A stretch of 8,772 nt of DNA from GCA-002726655 sp046582185. Its GTDB lineage: Bacteria > Pseudomonadota > Gammaproteobacteria > Pseudomonadales > Azotimanducaceae. Positions 1 to 7,003 of the stretch are shown here, one piece after another. The position numbers and the translations under genes are program-made. Where the stretch lies: positions 1 through 8,772 of the forward strand of contig JAYGEX010000022.1 in assembly GCA_046582185.1 (NCBI GenBank). The letters run 5' to 3'. Position 1 is the stretch's first letter. Each line of letters begins with the position of its first letter. The notes under the pieces are model-generated. The model did no database searches. It was not told where the DNA came from and saw only the letters and a list, made by a program, of their open reading frames with translations.

Positions 1-106
1 GGTCGGGCGCTGGCGTAACGGGGGCGTCGCTTCCGCCTCCACCGCATCCTAGAAATGCAGCCGTGATTCCCAATAACGTAATCCGACGAAGTCCCGTGAT
101 GGTCAT
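1..106 (-). CDS. Lipoprotein, N-terminal part only (runs off left edge)
   Basis: The minus strand has ATG at 106-104, preceded by a strong ribosome site (GGGGAGG, about 7 bases upstream). It reads 35 codons to the window edge: MTITGLRRITLLGITAAF, then LGCGGGGSDAP and more. The basic start, short hydrophobic stretch and Cys21 after F-L-G make a type II (lipoprotein) signal peptide, followed by a Gly/Ser/Pro-rich linker. The product should therefore be lipid-anchored and exported. The same CGGGGSDAP style of linker is common in secreted proteins of marine gammaproteobacteria, where it precedes very different folded domains, so the function cannot be told. No part of a folded domain is visible. 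Confidence 0.75.
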   Translation of the reverse strand, partial: MTITGLRRITLLGITAAFLGCGGGGSDAPVTPAPD

Positions 107-197
107 TGTCTTGCCTCCCCGATTCATGTCGTTTTTCTTGCTCTGTTTTTCATAAAACACCTCGTTTTAAATCATTATTTAATTCTTAACTTGGTGT

Positions 198-434
198 CCG
201 GTAATTCGGGGGAAGATCACTATTGTGATGCCCGGAAAAACGGACCTTTATTTCAGGGTCGCTGACAGTGAATATGAAGTCGCTCATATGCCAAATGCAG
301 AATTAAGGGTCATTAAGTCAAAGCTGGGTCATTTAGCTGGAAGTGGAATGGATCAGACAGGAAAGACTGCCATTGACCAAGCGATCGTTGATTTACTAAA
401 AGACGGAGCACGTAGCGCCACTGTCCCTCGATGA
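198..434 (+). pseudogene. C-terminal fragment of a homoserine acetyltransferase-like alpha/beta hydrolase
   Basis: The frame ending at TGA 432-434 contains VMPGKTDLYF, AHMPNAELRVI, LGHLAG and AIDQAIVDLL. This is the order seen at the C-terminus of MetX-like alpha/beta-fold hydrolases: a strand carrying the catalytic Asp (here in KTDLYF), then the catalytic His (here in LGH), then the last helix. The family's Ser nucleophile elbow and most of the roughly 350-residue protein are missing. GTG 225 or ATG 228 could start a 69-aa ORF, but the homology reads upstream of them (IRGKITI just before VMPGK) back to about 198. Those are therefore not true starts and the piece is a 5'-truncated remnant. 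The in-frame stop at 180-182 closes the frame. A catalytically active product is not expected. The upstream 107-197 is AT-rich with no gene. Confidence 0.7.
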
Positions 435-481
435 GATAAGTTCCACTTCGCCCAGCAAAGCGGAACTCAAGCGTTATCAGG

Positions 482-622
482 GAAGATAAGAAAAACAAAC
501 CAACGATTCCCATATCAAGCAAAGTATACACATTGTTCCAGGTCAACCAAACGGTTGGTGCTTTCGTTGAATTTTAGCCAACAGGGAATTCTCTTACCCG
601 ATCACGGTTGCTTGGCCCACAT
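482..622 (+). repeat. 141-bp direct repeat, left copy
   Basis: The sequence from GAAGATAAGAAAAACAAACC at 482 to the CAT ending at 622 recurs in the same orientation at 8632-8772. Only two substitutions separate the copies (T608 versus C8758, C617 versus T8767). The base just before each copy differs (G481, T8631), so 482 is a sharp left boundary. The true right boundary is unknown because the second copy is cut by the window edge. The repeat contains a small hairpin (ACCAA-ACGG-TTGGT) near 545-558 and no convincing gene. It could be the end of a mobile element, an attachment-type repeat or a duplicated fragment. Confidence 0.9.
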
Positions 623-820
623 CAATACAAGGCGATTTCACTCACACCGCAATGAACAGGCAGGTGTGTTTCTTCCCCTGGCGAAGTAATGCAAGAATGA
701 ACGAGACGCCGCTTAACTAGGACATGTTTGAAGCGCTGCATAGTTTCAAGTCCGAATTGCAACGCTCCATGATGTCGTCTTAAGGCAGACAGACGTCAAA
801 TTGCCATCAAACAACCGTTC

Positions 821-881
821 GCCGCTTTAACGAGCTTAGCGGCCTTCTAGCTCTTCAGCCTATGACTTCTGCTTCCGGCCA
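821..881 (+). repeat. 61-bp hairpin repeat, left copy
   Basis: This aligns without gaps to 1653-1713, at a constant offset of 832. Both copies keep a stem of GCCGCT and AGCGGC (here 821-826 and 838-843) around a loop whose sequence is not conserved. The stem is followed by a well-conserved tail ending in a 21-base identical block that starts TATGACTTCTGCTTCCGG. Unconserved loop with conserved stem suggests the structure matters, or once did. It precedes the gene at 1150. Confidence 0.75.
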
Positions 882-1135
882 ACTGCAGACGCCGACCGTA
901 TTCTAATTAGGTGGAAAAACTCCTCAATTATTCTGATTTAGTTGGACGATTTCCATCTTCCTCGAGATTAGGTGGATTCGTTCCAGCGAGAATGGGTAAA
1001 ACGAAGATTAACCAATTCTTGAGAAAGAACATGTATGCTATTGATATGAAATCAAAACTACTGGAATTCACAAGAGTTGGCGGAAATGTTCCACCTACAA
1101 GGTGTTATGTGGCTGCACTTGCTATGACTTCTCAT

Positions 1136-1140
1136 GGAGG
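1136..1140 (+). promoter_or_regulatory. Ribosome binding site fixing the start at 1150
   Basis: GGAGG lies nine bases before ATG 1150. The longer frame from ATG 1102 has no such site and would add 16 residues ahead of the membrane segment that do not resemble the family, so 1150 is preferred. Confidence 0.7.
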
Positions 1141-1149
1141 TCGCGTTCA

Positions 1150-1671
1150 ATGAACCTTGAAAGGGCTGCTCTAATCTCGGAGGTCTTGGGAGGCGTCGCC
1201 ATTGTTGTATCGGTTATATACCTGGCTATGCAAATCACTGATAACAATCGACTGCTTAGAAGTCAGGCTCACTACAATGCACTTGAGGTAGGCCAGCGGT
1301 CATTCGAATTCCTGATTGAGAGCGACACACTATCGAGCTTGCTTCAACAATGCAGAACTAGCCCTAATGAGGTTGATGATGCGATTTGGTCTCGCTGTAC
1401 TACCTACTACTTCCTGCAAGCAAATGGTTGGGAGTACATTTACTATCAACATTTAGACAATGCCCTTCCTCCAGAGTTTTGGGTTGGAGCTGATGGCTAC
1501 TTTTCGAACGAAGCACAAACGAATGCAGGTTGGGTAAGATTTTGGGAAGAAACCGCTATTGCATTTGGTGAGCCTTTTCGTTCCCACTTAGAGCAGCATG
1601 TAATGCAGAATCCAGCTTTTTCTGGTGTAGAGAATGAACGAAAGATCGGGGTGCCGCTTCGGACAGATTAG
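1150..1671 (+). CDS. TM-anchored hypothetical protein (173 aa) of a marine proteobacterial family
   Basis: From ATG 1150 the protein begins MNLERAALISEVLGG and has one membrane segment at about residues 8-28 (ISEVLGGVAIVVSVIYLAMQ). It continues with a mainly helical soluble region rich in aromatics: ITDNNRLLRSQ, TTYYFLQANGWEYIYYQH, AGWVRFWEET and AFGEPFRSHLEQH. This layout, an N-terminal anchor with a QITDNN-type turn and a later GWxRFWEE motif, is one I associate with a widespread uncharacterised family in marine proteobacteria; no function is known. The last residues (GVPLRTD) and the TAG stop lie inside the right copy of the 61-bp repeat. The natural C-terminus may therefore have been replaced when the repeat arrived. 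No clear promoter is visible. Confidence 0.75.
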   Translation: MNLERAALISEVLGGVAIVVSVIYLAMQITDNNRLLRSQAHYNALEVGQRSFEFLIESDTLSSLLQQCRTSPNEVDDAIWSRCTTYYFLQANGWEYIYYQHLDNALPPEFWVGADGYFSNEAQTNAGWVRFWEETAIAFGEPFRSHLEQHVMQNPAFSGVENERKIGVPLRTD

Positions 1672-1713
1672 CGGCGTTCTAGCTTTTCAGTGTATGACTT
1701 CTGCTTCCGGCCA
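1653..1713 (+). repeat. 61-bp hairpin repeat, right copy
   Basis: This is the partner of 821-881. The stem GCCGCT (1653-1658) and AGCGGC (1670-1675) is kept, while the loop differs and here includes the stop codon of the 173-aa gene. From 1668 onward 42 of 46 bases match the left copy, and 1693-1713 is identical to 861-881. The following CAGTAGCGG makes the tail an imperfect dyad with CTGCTTCCGG. Confidence 0.75.
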
Positions 1714-1898
1714 GTAGCGGTCTTTGCACACTCAAAACTGTTCGTTGGATGATTATAAGTTAGTCGATACTACATTTTGCGATAAACTCCGATTACAATT
1801 TCATTCTTGTGGTTGACTAATAATATGAAATCCAAAAAAGCTATGAGATGGGCGCCATTCTGGCAATCAAATGTTGTTATGCGCCGGTTACTTAATCA

Positions 1899-2123
1899 AT
1901 GAGCGTCTTTGAATACATAATCGGTATTCATACTATTGTCTTGGGGCTTGCTACAGCAAAGTTGCTCTCCACCTTCGCTGATACCATAAAGTATAGAATG
2001 ACTATTGGTCCGTTTTTGGTGCATACCTTATGGTGCGTTGTTACTCAGTTAGCAATCATTGGATGGTGGTGGTTTATGTGGCTCCCGCTGAAAGAGGGTA
2101 AGCTTGGGTTGAAGAAGCCATGA
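1899..2123 (+). pseudogene. N-terminal part of a multi-pass membrane protein, probably truncated
   Basis: The 74-residue frame starts MSVFEYIIGIHTIVLGLATA and has two membrane segments, about residues 4-25 and 38-62 (LVHTLWCVVTQLAIIGWWWFMWL). The start resembles a family of uncharacterised membrane proteins that I would expect to be roughly 200 residues long, with further membrane helices. Here the reading switches after WFMWLPL to a polar tail (KEGKLGLKKP) and stops, overlapping the next ATG by four bases. Base composition becomes visibly more GC-rich at the same place. The simplest reading is that a deletion or recombination point near 2085-2120 removed the C-terminal part. A genuine two-helix peptide cannot be excluded. 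No clear ribosome site precedes ATG 1899. Confidence 0.5.
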
Positions 2124-3052
2124 CAAAAACAAAGATATTTCTGCTCGTCTCGAGTGTTGTGATCGTCGCGCTGGCCGTGACTCTCACCCGGCAAGACCCC
2201 TATGCGCTGGTCGACCTCGTGGAAACCAAAAACGATGATGAGAGTCAGGCTTTTATCGCCTTTGCCACCACCACGGCAAAACAATCCGGTGGCCGGTTAG
2301 TCGTGGCGAACAAGGTTATTTTGCCGATGGTAATACCGGATCAACGATCTGCAGCAGCAGATGCAGCGACCCGACTGTTGGTAATCACTCAATACCCCAC
2401 AATCGAAGGAAGTCGGCTCGCTCTCGCCGAGCGACATGACAGGAATCAACAGCACAACCAGGGGCTACGCACCTACGCCGCGCAAACCGTGGGCGGCATC
2501 CAATCGCTCTTGGTTAAGATACTGCCCTTCACTCTGAGTCTCTGGCGTGAGGAAGCTGTGCCTTTGAGTCAGGAGACCATTAAGGTTAAAGCACTGATCA
2601 GTGAAGCACACATTCTGCAAGGTGCGACGGATCACGGTGTCTATAACCCTGCCTGGGGGAAGATCATTTCACAAAGAGGTAATCAGCCTGTCTGGATGCT
2701 CAATTTTCTCGAGTTCAAAGGCCAGGCTGACTATGGTGCAGACCCACACCAGGTGGCACCAGCCGAGCCTATTACAGGGCAAGCCGCCTATACCCTTTAT
2801 GGACAGGGCATGATCGGCACGCTTGCCGCCATTGACGGTCGGGTAGGCTGGTCCAGTACAGCTACCCCTGCCCTCGCCGATGCTGATGATGGCGAGTGGC
2901 ATCAGATTGTCATCGCGGTCTACCCTTCCATAACAGCCATGATGACCATGTTGGCTCATCCCGAATATAAGGCAGCGCATGTTCACCGACCTGCCGGTCT
3001 TGCCAGGACGCGACTGATGGTTACCTTTCCCATTGAATCCAATAACAACTAA
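2120..3052 (+). CDS. Signal-anchored protein with two DUF1330-like domains
   Basis: The 310-aa protein starts MTKTKIFLLVSSVVIVALAV, a signal peptide or anchor, so the rest should lie in the periplasm. Two regions look like the DUF1330 type of ferredoxin-like alpha/beta barrel. Residues about 27-106 include YALVDLVE and LLVITQYPTIEGSRLAL. Residues about 189-304 include QPVWMLNFLEF, YTLYGQGM, EWHQIVIAVYPSITAMM, HPEYKAAHVHR and the final RLMVTFP strand. The second copy is the clearer one. Such domains usually dimerise, and a tandem pair can form the two-fold barrel within one chain. The biochemical role is unknown. The gene precedes a broken sulfatase and a TonB-dependent receptor, so a part in uptake or handling of an organic sulfate is possible but unproven. 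Only a weak GAAGAAG precedes the ATG, which overlaps the upstream stop, so its original promoter may be lost. Confidence 0.7.
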   Translation: MTKTKIFLLVSSVVIVALAVTLTRQDPYALVDLVETKNDDESQAFIAFATTTAKQSGGRLVVANKVILPMVIPDQRSAAADAATRLLVITQYPTIEGSRLALAERHDRNQQHNQGLRTYAAQTVGGIQSLLVKILPFTLSLWREEAVPLSQETIKVKALISEAHILQGATDHGVYNPAWGKIISQRGNQPVWMLNFLEFKGQADYGADPHQVAPAEPITGQAAYTLYGQGMIGTLAAIDGRVGWSSTATPALADADDGEWHQIVIAVYPSITAMMTMLAHPEYKAAHVHRPAGLARTRLMVTFPIESNNN

Positions 3053-3071
3053 CAATGAGTTTGTTGCGCAA

Positions 3072-3087
3072 AGAAACTTCAGTTTCT
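3072..3087 (+). terminator. Possible weak terminator after the DUF1330-like gene
   Basis: AGAAAC-TTCA-GTTTCT forms a six-pair stem with a four-base loop 19 bases after the stop, followed by ATTT. The stem is AT-rich and the T-run short, so termination would be weak. Confidence 0.3.
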
Positions 3088-3258
3088 ATTTCCGCAATCG
3101 AGCGGACTGAGCTAAGAAGGCCCTCATTTCGTCATAAACTCATCCCGATCTCACTTTAACATCCGCTTCGCCTCGGTCTTACCTGAAAAGTGGCCGTGCT
3201 TGCGCACCTATCCTCACAAGGAGATATTTAATCAAAGAAAAAACAAAAGAGGACCGCT

Positions 3259-3552
3259 ATGGGGCGTTGGCTGATTTGCATTGGACTGGTTATCACACTG
3301 GCGGCTGATTTCTGGATGTTTCGTGCAGAACTCGCCATAACCGGTCTCAAATATTTCATAGAATCAGGCCGAGACGTTAGCCCAAACCAGGAAATACCCT
3401 GGCAGCAAGGTCCGGACTCGCCAATTGCACCTCCTGCTGAGCGCCCACCCAACATCGTACTGATACTAGCTGACGACAAAGGTAATTCGTACATTACGAG
3501 AAGACGGATTGCAGAAAAGAATCAGGCCCGCGATTGCGAGCCTGATGGGTAG
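3259..3552 (+). pseudogene. Sulfatase N-terminal fragment (arylsulfatase family), truncated
   Basis: ATG 3259 has a good ribosome site (AGAGGA, five bases upstream). The translation has an N-terminal membrane anchor (about residues 3-22), a proline-rich linker (WQQGPDSPIAPPAERP) and then PNIVLILADD at residues 64-73. That is the hallmark first strand of type I sulfatases, carrying the Asp pair that binds the active-site calcium. Homology ends at about residue 80 (GNSYIT, where the family normally has a form such as GYNDIT). The remaining 17 codons are unrelated and include the terminator hairpin of the neighbouring gene. The C-x-P-S-R formylglycine site and some 400-plus residues are absent, so no sulfatase activity is possible. 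The cut lies between this gene and the convergent receptor, which suggests a deletion that joined the two. Confidence 0.8.
3513..3546 (-). terminator. Rho-independent terminator of the TonB-dependent receptor gene
   Basis: Read on the minus strand, ATCAGGC (3546-3540) pairs with GCCTGAT (3527-3521). Inside the stem are one mismatch, three further G-C pairs and a four-base loop, and the run TTCTTTTC follows. It begins about 31 bases after the receptor stop codon. It lies inside the truncated sulfatase frame on the other strand. Confidence 0.75.
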
Positions 3553-3577
3553 TACAGTTTCTTCCTAGCAGAAGATG

Positions 3578-6484
3578 TTAGTTACCCCAGTGATAACGAA
3601 TATCGACGCCGTAGAATCTTGGCGCAAGCACTGAACCAGTAACAGCCCAGTTACCTGACTCAGTAGCCGTCCCGGCTCCACGGATATTGTCCTCATCGGT
3701 CAGATTATTCACGAACCCACGCACACTCAATTTGTCATTGAGACTTCTCCACATGATACTGGCATCAACACGGAAACGATCGGGGATCAAGTCCTTTTCG
3801 CTTTCAAAGCCTGCGTCATAGAATTCCCCGGTATAGGAATAACTGGTTCGGAACTGAAAATTACCGACATTGGTGGGCCAGTCATACGAACCCCAAAGGG
3901 TGTACTTATCTTCAGGAATCCGCTTCAGCTGATCACCCTTGGCGTTCAGCGTGAACAATTCAGGATTCGTTGTGCCATTACCAAACAATGAAGCCGGATG
4001 GTCCGGATCATCGTTGACGGCGATAAAGTAGTCAGAATCATACTTGGTCTTTGTGTAACTGAAGTTACCACCTAACGTTAAGTTATCTGTGGGCAGCCAT
4101 AGAGCCTCCACTTCGAACCCTGAATTAACCGCTTTATCTGCATTCTGAACGATGCCGACAGTTGAACCACGCGCTGGATCATAAACATTGACCTCGTCCT
4201 GGTAATTCTCGTAGTCGTAGGTGTACAGGGACATATTCAATTGCAAGGTGCCATCAAAATGCAGGCCTTTGTAGCCGATCTCATAGGCTGTGACCTCTTC
4301 CTGATCATAGGACACAAGCTCTAAGTCTCCGGTAATCGGGTCACTGAGTCGAGCATCTACAATACCCAATGCAAAACCACCCGATCGATAGCCAGTGGTA
4401 ACCGAAACATACATCAAGATGTCGTCGGTCGGTGTCCAGTCCAGATTGACGCGATAGTTCGTATCCCGCCAGGTGTCACTACCCGGAATATGCGAGGTAT
4501 AGCTGAGGGGAATACCGGCTAAGAGTCTTAGAGAGGTTGCACAATTTGCCTCGGTCAGTGGGCAGTTGGGTGTTAATGGATTCGACGCGTCTCCCGAGTA
4601 GGTAGCATTACCCATGGCGATGTTTAACCAGGCCAGGTCGGTAACACCGGGCGTATGAAACCCCGCAAAACCATTGGCGGTCGCCATGGTTGGCGTATAG
4701 ATGCCAAACGCATTGGCGGAGGGTCCAGCCCCACCAAACGCAATCGCTCCGTCAGTACCAAATGAGCCTATTTCAAAATAACCGCCGCGAATCTCTCTCA
4801 CGGTCTTCTCGTCTTCGGCGTAACGTAAACCTAATACCAGGGCAAACTGGTCATTAATTTCCCACGTGGCTTGCGTATAGATGGCTGTTGCCACGTTTCT
4901 GTTTTTGTTTGTATGGTGATACCAGTCACCACGCGCATCGCCTTCCCACATACCACTAATTGAGGTGCCTTCCTCCGCGTCTCCTAACCTGACATGCGCT
5001 CCCCCCAATCCAAGGATCTGTATCGCACTTGCGCCACCAAAAAAGGCATTTGGAAGTGCCATGTCTCCATAGTTTGCTGCCTGGATAAATCTGTTCGTGC
5101 TATCTGAGAGGCTAAAATCCTGAGCTCGAAGTTCATCGAAATAATACACACCTGAAGTAATCGACAGATTATCCGCCGCCTGCCAGAAAACCTGAATTTC
5201 ATGGGATTTGGATTGAACGTCTTCCTCGACAGTTGTACGACCTTTGGCGAGCTGGCTGTTCGTGTGGTCCGTATCAATATTAAAATGATACTTAAAATCA
5301 TTAGTCCCAAATATGTACTTTAACTGCAGATCTTCATTCACGTCCCAGACAATCTCATTTTGACTGGCGCGATGCCCGAAAAACTCATGATTGCAATTGG
5401 CGGTCGTGTAGGGAAAAGAACAACCCGAACCATCGTGGTTTACATTGGTTTTGCGGTTCGGGTCATCTTTACTTGCACCAGCCATTAATTCCGCTGTTTC
5501 CGGATGGTTAAAGGCGCCATTGATCACAACCCAGGCTGCAGGATTCACACCTGGAGTCACATGGCGGCCGTAAACGGTGCCACCATTGATCGGATCGTCG
5601 AATCCCAGAGCGCCTGGATCGCCAGGCATCACTGTTGTATATCCGTTAGCAGAAACGTTAGTCAAGCCGTTAACATAGTCGTTCGAGCTTCGAATGCCCC
5701 GGTCAGCAGACGATCCCTCGGTGATAAGGGACGAACTGCCGATAACCCGATCTGATTCCCGATCATTTGCCCTTAACTTGACGGTGATGTCGTCTGAGAC
5801 ATTCCAGGTTAAGGCCAGCGAATAGTTTCGGTCATCAATACTATCTGTGTCCGGCGAGCCGTTGATACCCTCCTGGAAACCATCTCTATCTCGTTTAACT
5901 ATCAAAGCACGAAATGCTAGTTTATCTTCAATAATGGGTCCCGATAACACCCCATAGAATTCCTGATCATTATAATTACCGAATTGCGTGCGGGCGTCTC
6001 CTGTCCAGTCAAAGGTAGGATTTTTGGTAATATAGTTTAGCGCCCCACCAATGGCATTTCGACCATACAGTGTGCCTTGAGGTCCACGTAACACCTCAAC
6101 CCGTTGAATGTCATAAAGTGCGTTCTCTGAGGCAGCAATACCAAAGTCCGGAGAAAATACACCGTTATAGTAAGTTGCTACACCCGGGTCCCCACCCAAA
6201 GCCCGGAAGTTACGCCCAACACCACGAATACGAATATCGTATGCGTCTCTAGTCGTGGCTGGAATATAGTTGACCATATCGTCCGCACCCTGCATCCCGA
6301 ACTCCTCGATGGTGTCGGCTGAAAATGCGGTGATGGATATAGATGTGTCTGAGACTGTGGCTTCGATTTTTTCGGCCGTTACCACAACTTCTTCAATTTG
6401 CCGATCTGCGGCCATCACCGAACTCGTAATGAGACTGGTAATGCCGAAGGTCAACAGGCTCAACTTCTTATTGATTATTGTCAT
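3578..6484 (-). CDS. TonB-dependent outer-membrane receptor (968 aa)
   Basis: This is a complete outer-membrane transporter that takes up a large substrate using energy passed on by TonB-ExbB-ExbD. It has a signal peptide at residues 1-25 (ending SSVMA), a TonB box at about 30-38 (IEEVVVTAE) and a plug domain at about 43-155. The plug carries the family signature DIQRVEVLRGPQGTLYGRNA, followed by IGGALNYITK. The rest is a beta-barrel ending in GVDIRYHWGN. There is no FecA-type signalling extension. Two short regions carry close cysteine pairs (SGCSFPYTTANC and NCPLTEANC), probably in outer loops closed by disulfides. The length is at the large end of the family, which fits an organic ligand rather than a small siderophore, but the substrate cannot be read from sequence. 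The start is supported by GGGGG nine bases upstream. Its 3' neighbour is a sulfatase fragment, which hints at a sulfated ligand. Confidence 0.95.
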   Translation of the reverse strand: MTIINKKLSLLTFGITSLITSSVMAADRQIEEVVVTAEKIEATVSDTSISITAFSADTIEEFGMQGADDMVNYIPATTRDAYDIRIRGVGRNFRALGGDPGVATYYNGVFSPDFGIAASENALYDIQRVEVLRGPQGTLYGRNAIGGALNYITKNPTFDWTGDARTQFGNYNDQEFYGVLSGPIIEDKLAFRALIVKRDRDGFQEGINGSPDTDSIDDRNYSLALTWNVSDDITVKLRANDRESDRVIGSSSLITEGSSADRGIRSSNDYVNGLTNVSANGYTTVMPGDPGALGFDDPINGGTVYGRHVTPGVNPAAWVVINGAFNHPETAELMAGASKDDPNRKTNVNHDGSGCSFPYTTANCNHEFFGHRASQNEIVWDVNEDLQLKYIFGTNDFKYHFNIDTDHTNSQLAKGRTTVEEDVQSKSHEIQVFWQAADNLSITSGVYYFDELRAQDFSLSDSTNRFIQAANYGDMALPNAFFGGASAIQILGLGGAHVRLGDAEEGTSISGMWEGDARGDWYHHTNKNRNVATAIYTQATWEINDQFALVLGLRYAEDEKTVREIRGGYFEIGSFGTDGAIAFGGAGPSANAFGIYTPTMATANGFAGFHTPGVTDLAWLNIAMGNATYSGDASNPLTPNCPLTEANCATSLRLLAGIPLSYTSHIPGSDTWRDTNYRVNLDWTPTDDILMYVSVTTGYRSGGFALGIVDARLSDPITGDLELVSYDQEEVTAYEIGYKGLHFDGTLQLNMSLYTYDYENYQDEVNVYDPARGSTVGIVQNADKAVNSGFEVEALWLPTDNLTLGGNFSYTKTKYDSDYFIAVNDDPDHPASLFGNGTTNPELFTLNAKGDQLKRIPEDKYTLWGSYDWPTNVGNFQFRTSYSYTGEFYDAGFESEKDLIPDRFRVDASIMWRSLNDKLSVRGFVNNLTDEDNIRGAGTATESGNWAVTGSVLAPRFYGVDIRYHWGN

Positions 6485-6815
6485 GAGACAATACCCCCTG
6501 TTTTATTCGCCTAGGCTCTCTAGCGGAGCCAATTATTTGATTCTTATTGTCGTTTTAGTACCGCGAACTACCGCTAAATCGATACAGGGAAACTAAACCT
6601 TGTAGGTGGAGATGTAAACCCCCCAATTCGAAGCAACTCGATACCGACCCCTTAATATATTCGTTAGGTATGTCGCGGTTTTTACGCGTTTATTCAGTGC
6701 ATTTGGAGACCGGTTATTGATGAGAGTGATTTAAAGTCATATTAGTATTAGTACTAGCTATGAAAGAATTGTATATGTCGCGAAATTCTCCATTTTGGGC
6801 AAGTTTTTCTAATCC
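6485..6815. promoter_or_regulatory. Divergent intergenic region upstream of the receptor gene
   Basis: This must hold the receptor promoter on the minus strand and any promoter of the plus-strand genes from 6816. A hairpin (GGCTC 6514-6518 with GAGCC 6526-6530) would lie in the receptor's 5' leader, about 30 bases before the start. A short direct repeat TACCGC (6559-6564 and 6569-6574) is spaced exactly ten bases apart, one helical turn, about 75-90 bases upstream of the receptor start, and could be a regulator site. I see no clear -35/-10 pair on either strand and no gene; the 35-codon frame from ATG 6760 is not convincing. Confidence 0.35.
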
Positions 6816-6980
6816 ATGCTTGAACTGGATAACGCCGCCAGCTTCTCATGGGGAACTTTCCTCATAGCAATTCTACCTGGGATGTTTATACCTTTTCCGG
6901 GATTGATAGCCTACATCGTTAGTATGTGGAGAATTAACATTCATATAGAAGCGCACCTTAATACACCGGTTATTCAATAA
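6816..6980 (+). CDS. Small membrane protein (54 aa)
   Basis: ATG 6816 to TAA 6978-6980 encodes 54 residues starting MLELDNAASFSWGTF. A single long hydrophobic stretch at about residues 11-38 (FLIAILPGMFIPFPGLIAYIV) is followed by a basic, hydrophilic tail ending NTPVIQ. I recognise no family. It lies 23 bases before the next gene, in the same direction and probably the same transcript. A single-helix or hairpin membrane peptide beside phage genes could be a holin-type or accessory protein, but nothing in the sequence proves that. No good ribosome site precedes the ATG. Confidence 0.45.
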   Translation: MLELDNAASFSWGTFLIAILPGMFIPFPGLIAYIVSMWRINIHIEAHLNTPVIQ

Positions 6981-7003
6981 CTTCTACCAAAGGAGAAAAC
7001 GAA

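Larger units (their letters stand above)
435..910. other. Gene-free stretch between hydrolase remnant and repeat-bracketed gene
   Basis: I find no convincing protein here. It holds the left copy of the 141-bp direct repeat (482-622) and the left copy of the 61-bp hairpin repeat (821-881). It also holds a possible weak hairpin at 643-668 (CACACC with GGTGTG, 14-base loop, then TTTCTT), which could be a minor terminator. One plus-strand frame stays open from 435 to 690, but its translation looks like no known family. No transposase or integrase remnant is recognisable. Confidence 0.5.

Noticed and set aside
313..546. Minus-strand 77-codon frame across the left 141-bp repeat
   Set aside because: It lies antisense to the hydrolase remnant and half of it is the repeat; no family resemblance. 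A hydrophobic run inside the repeat is shared by both copies but has no start or ribosome site of its own.
435..690. Plus-strand frame open for about 85 codons through the left repeat, considered as a transposase tail
   Set aside because: The translation has no catalytic or structural motif of any transposase family that I can recognise, and no start codon with a ribosome site.
1089..1103. A 13-base match (CCACCTACAAGGT) between 1091-1103 and the reverse strand near 6600-6612
   Set aside because: A match of this length is expected about once by chance in a window this size, and the motif is partly self-palindromic.
911..1153. 80-codon frame from GTG 911 that overlaps the ATG of the 1150 gene by four bases
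   Set aside because: No ribosome site, no recognisable motifs, and its sequence is Ser/Arg/Lys-rich in the way of chance frames; the overlap alone is not enough.
2669..3055. Minus-strand 128-codon frame opposite the DUF1330-like gene
   Set aside because: It is a shadow of the plus-strand gene, whose signal anchor and domain pattern are coherent; the minus translation is not.
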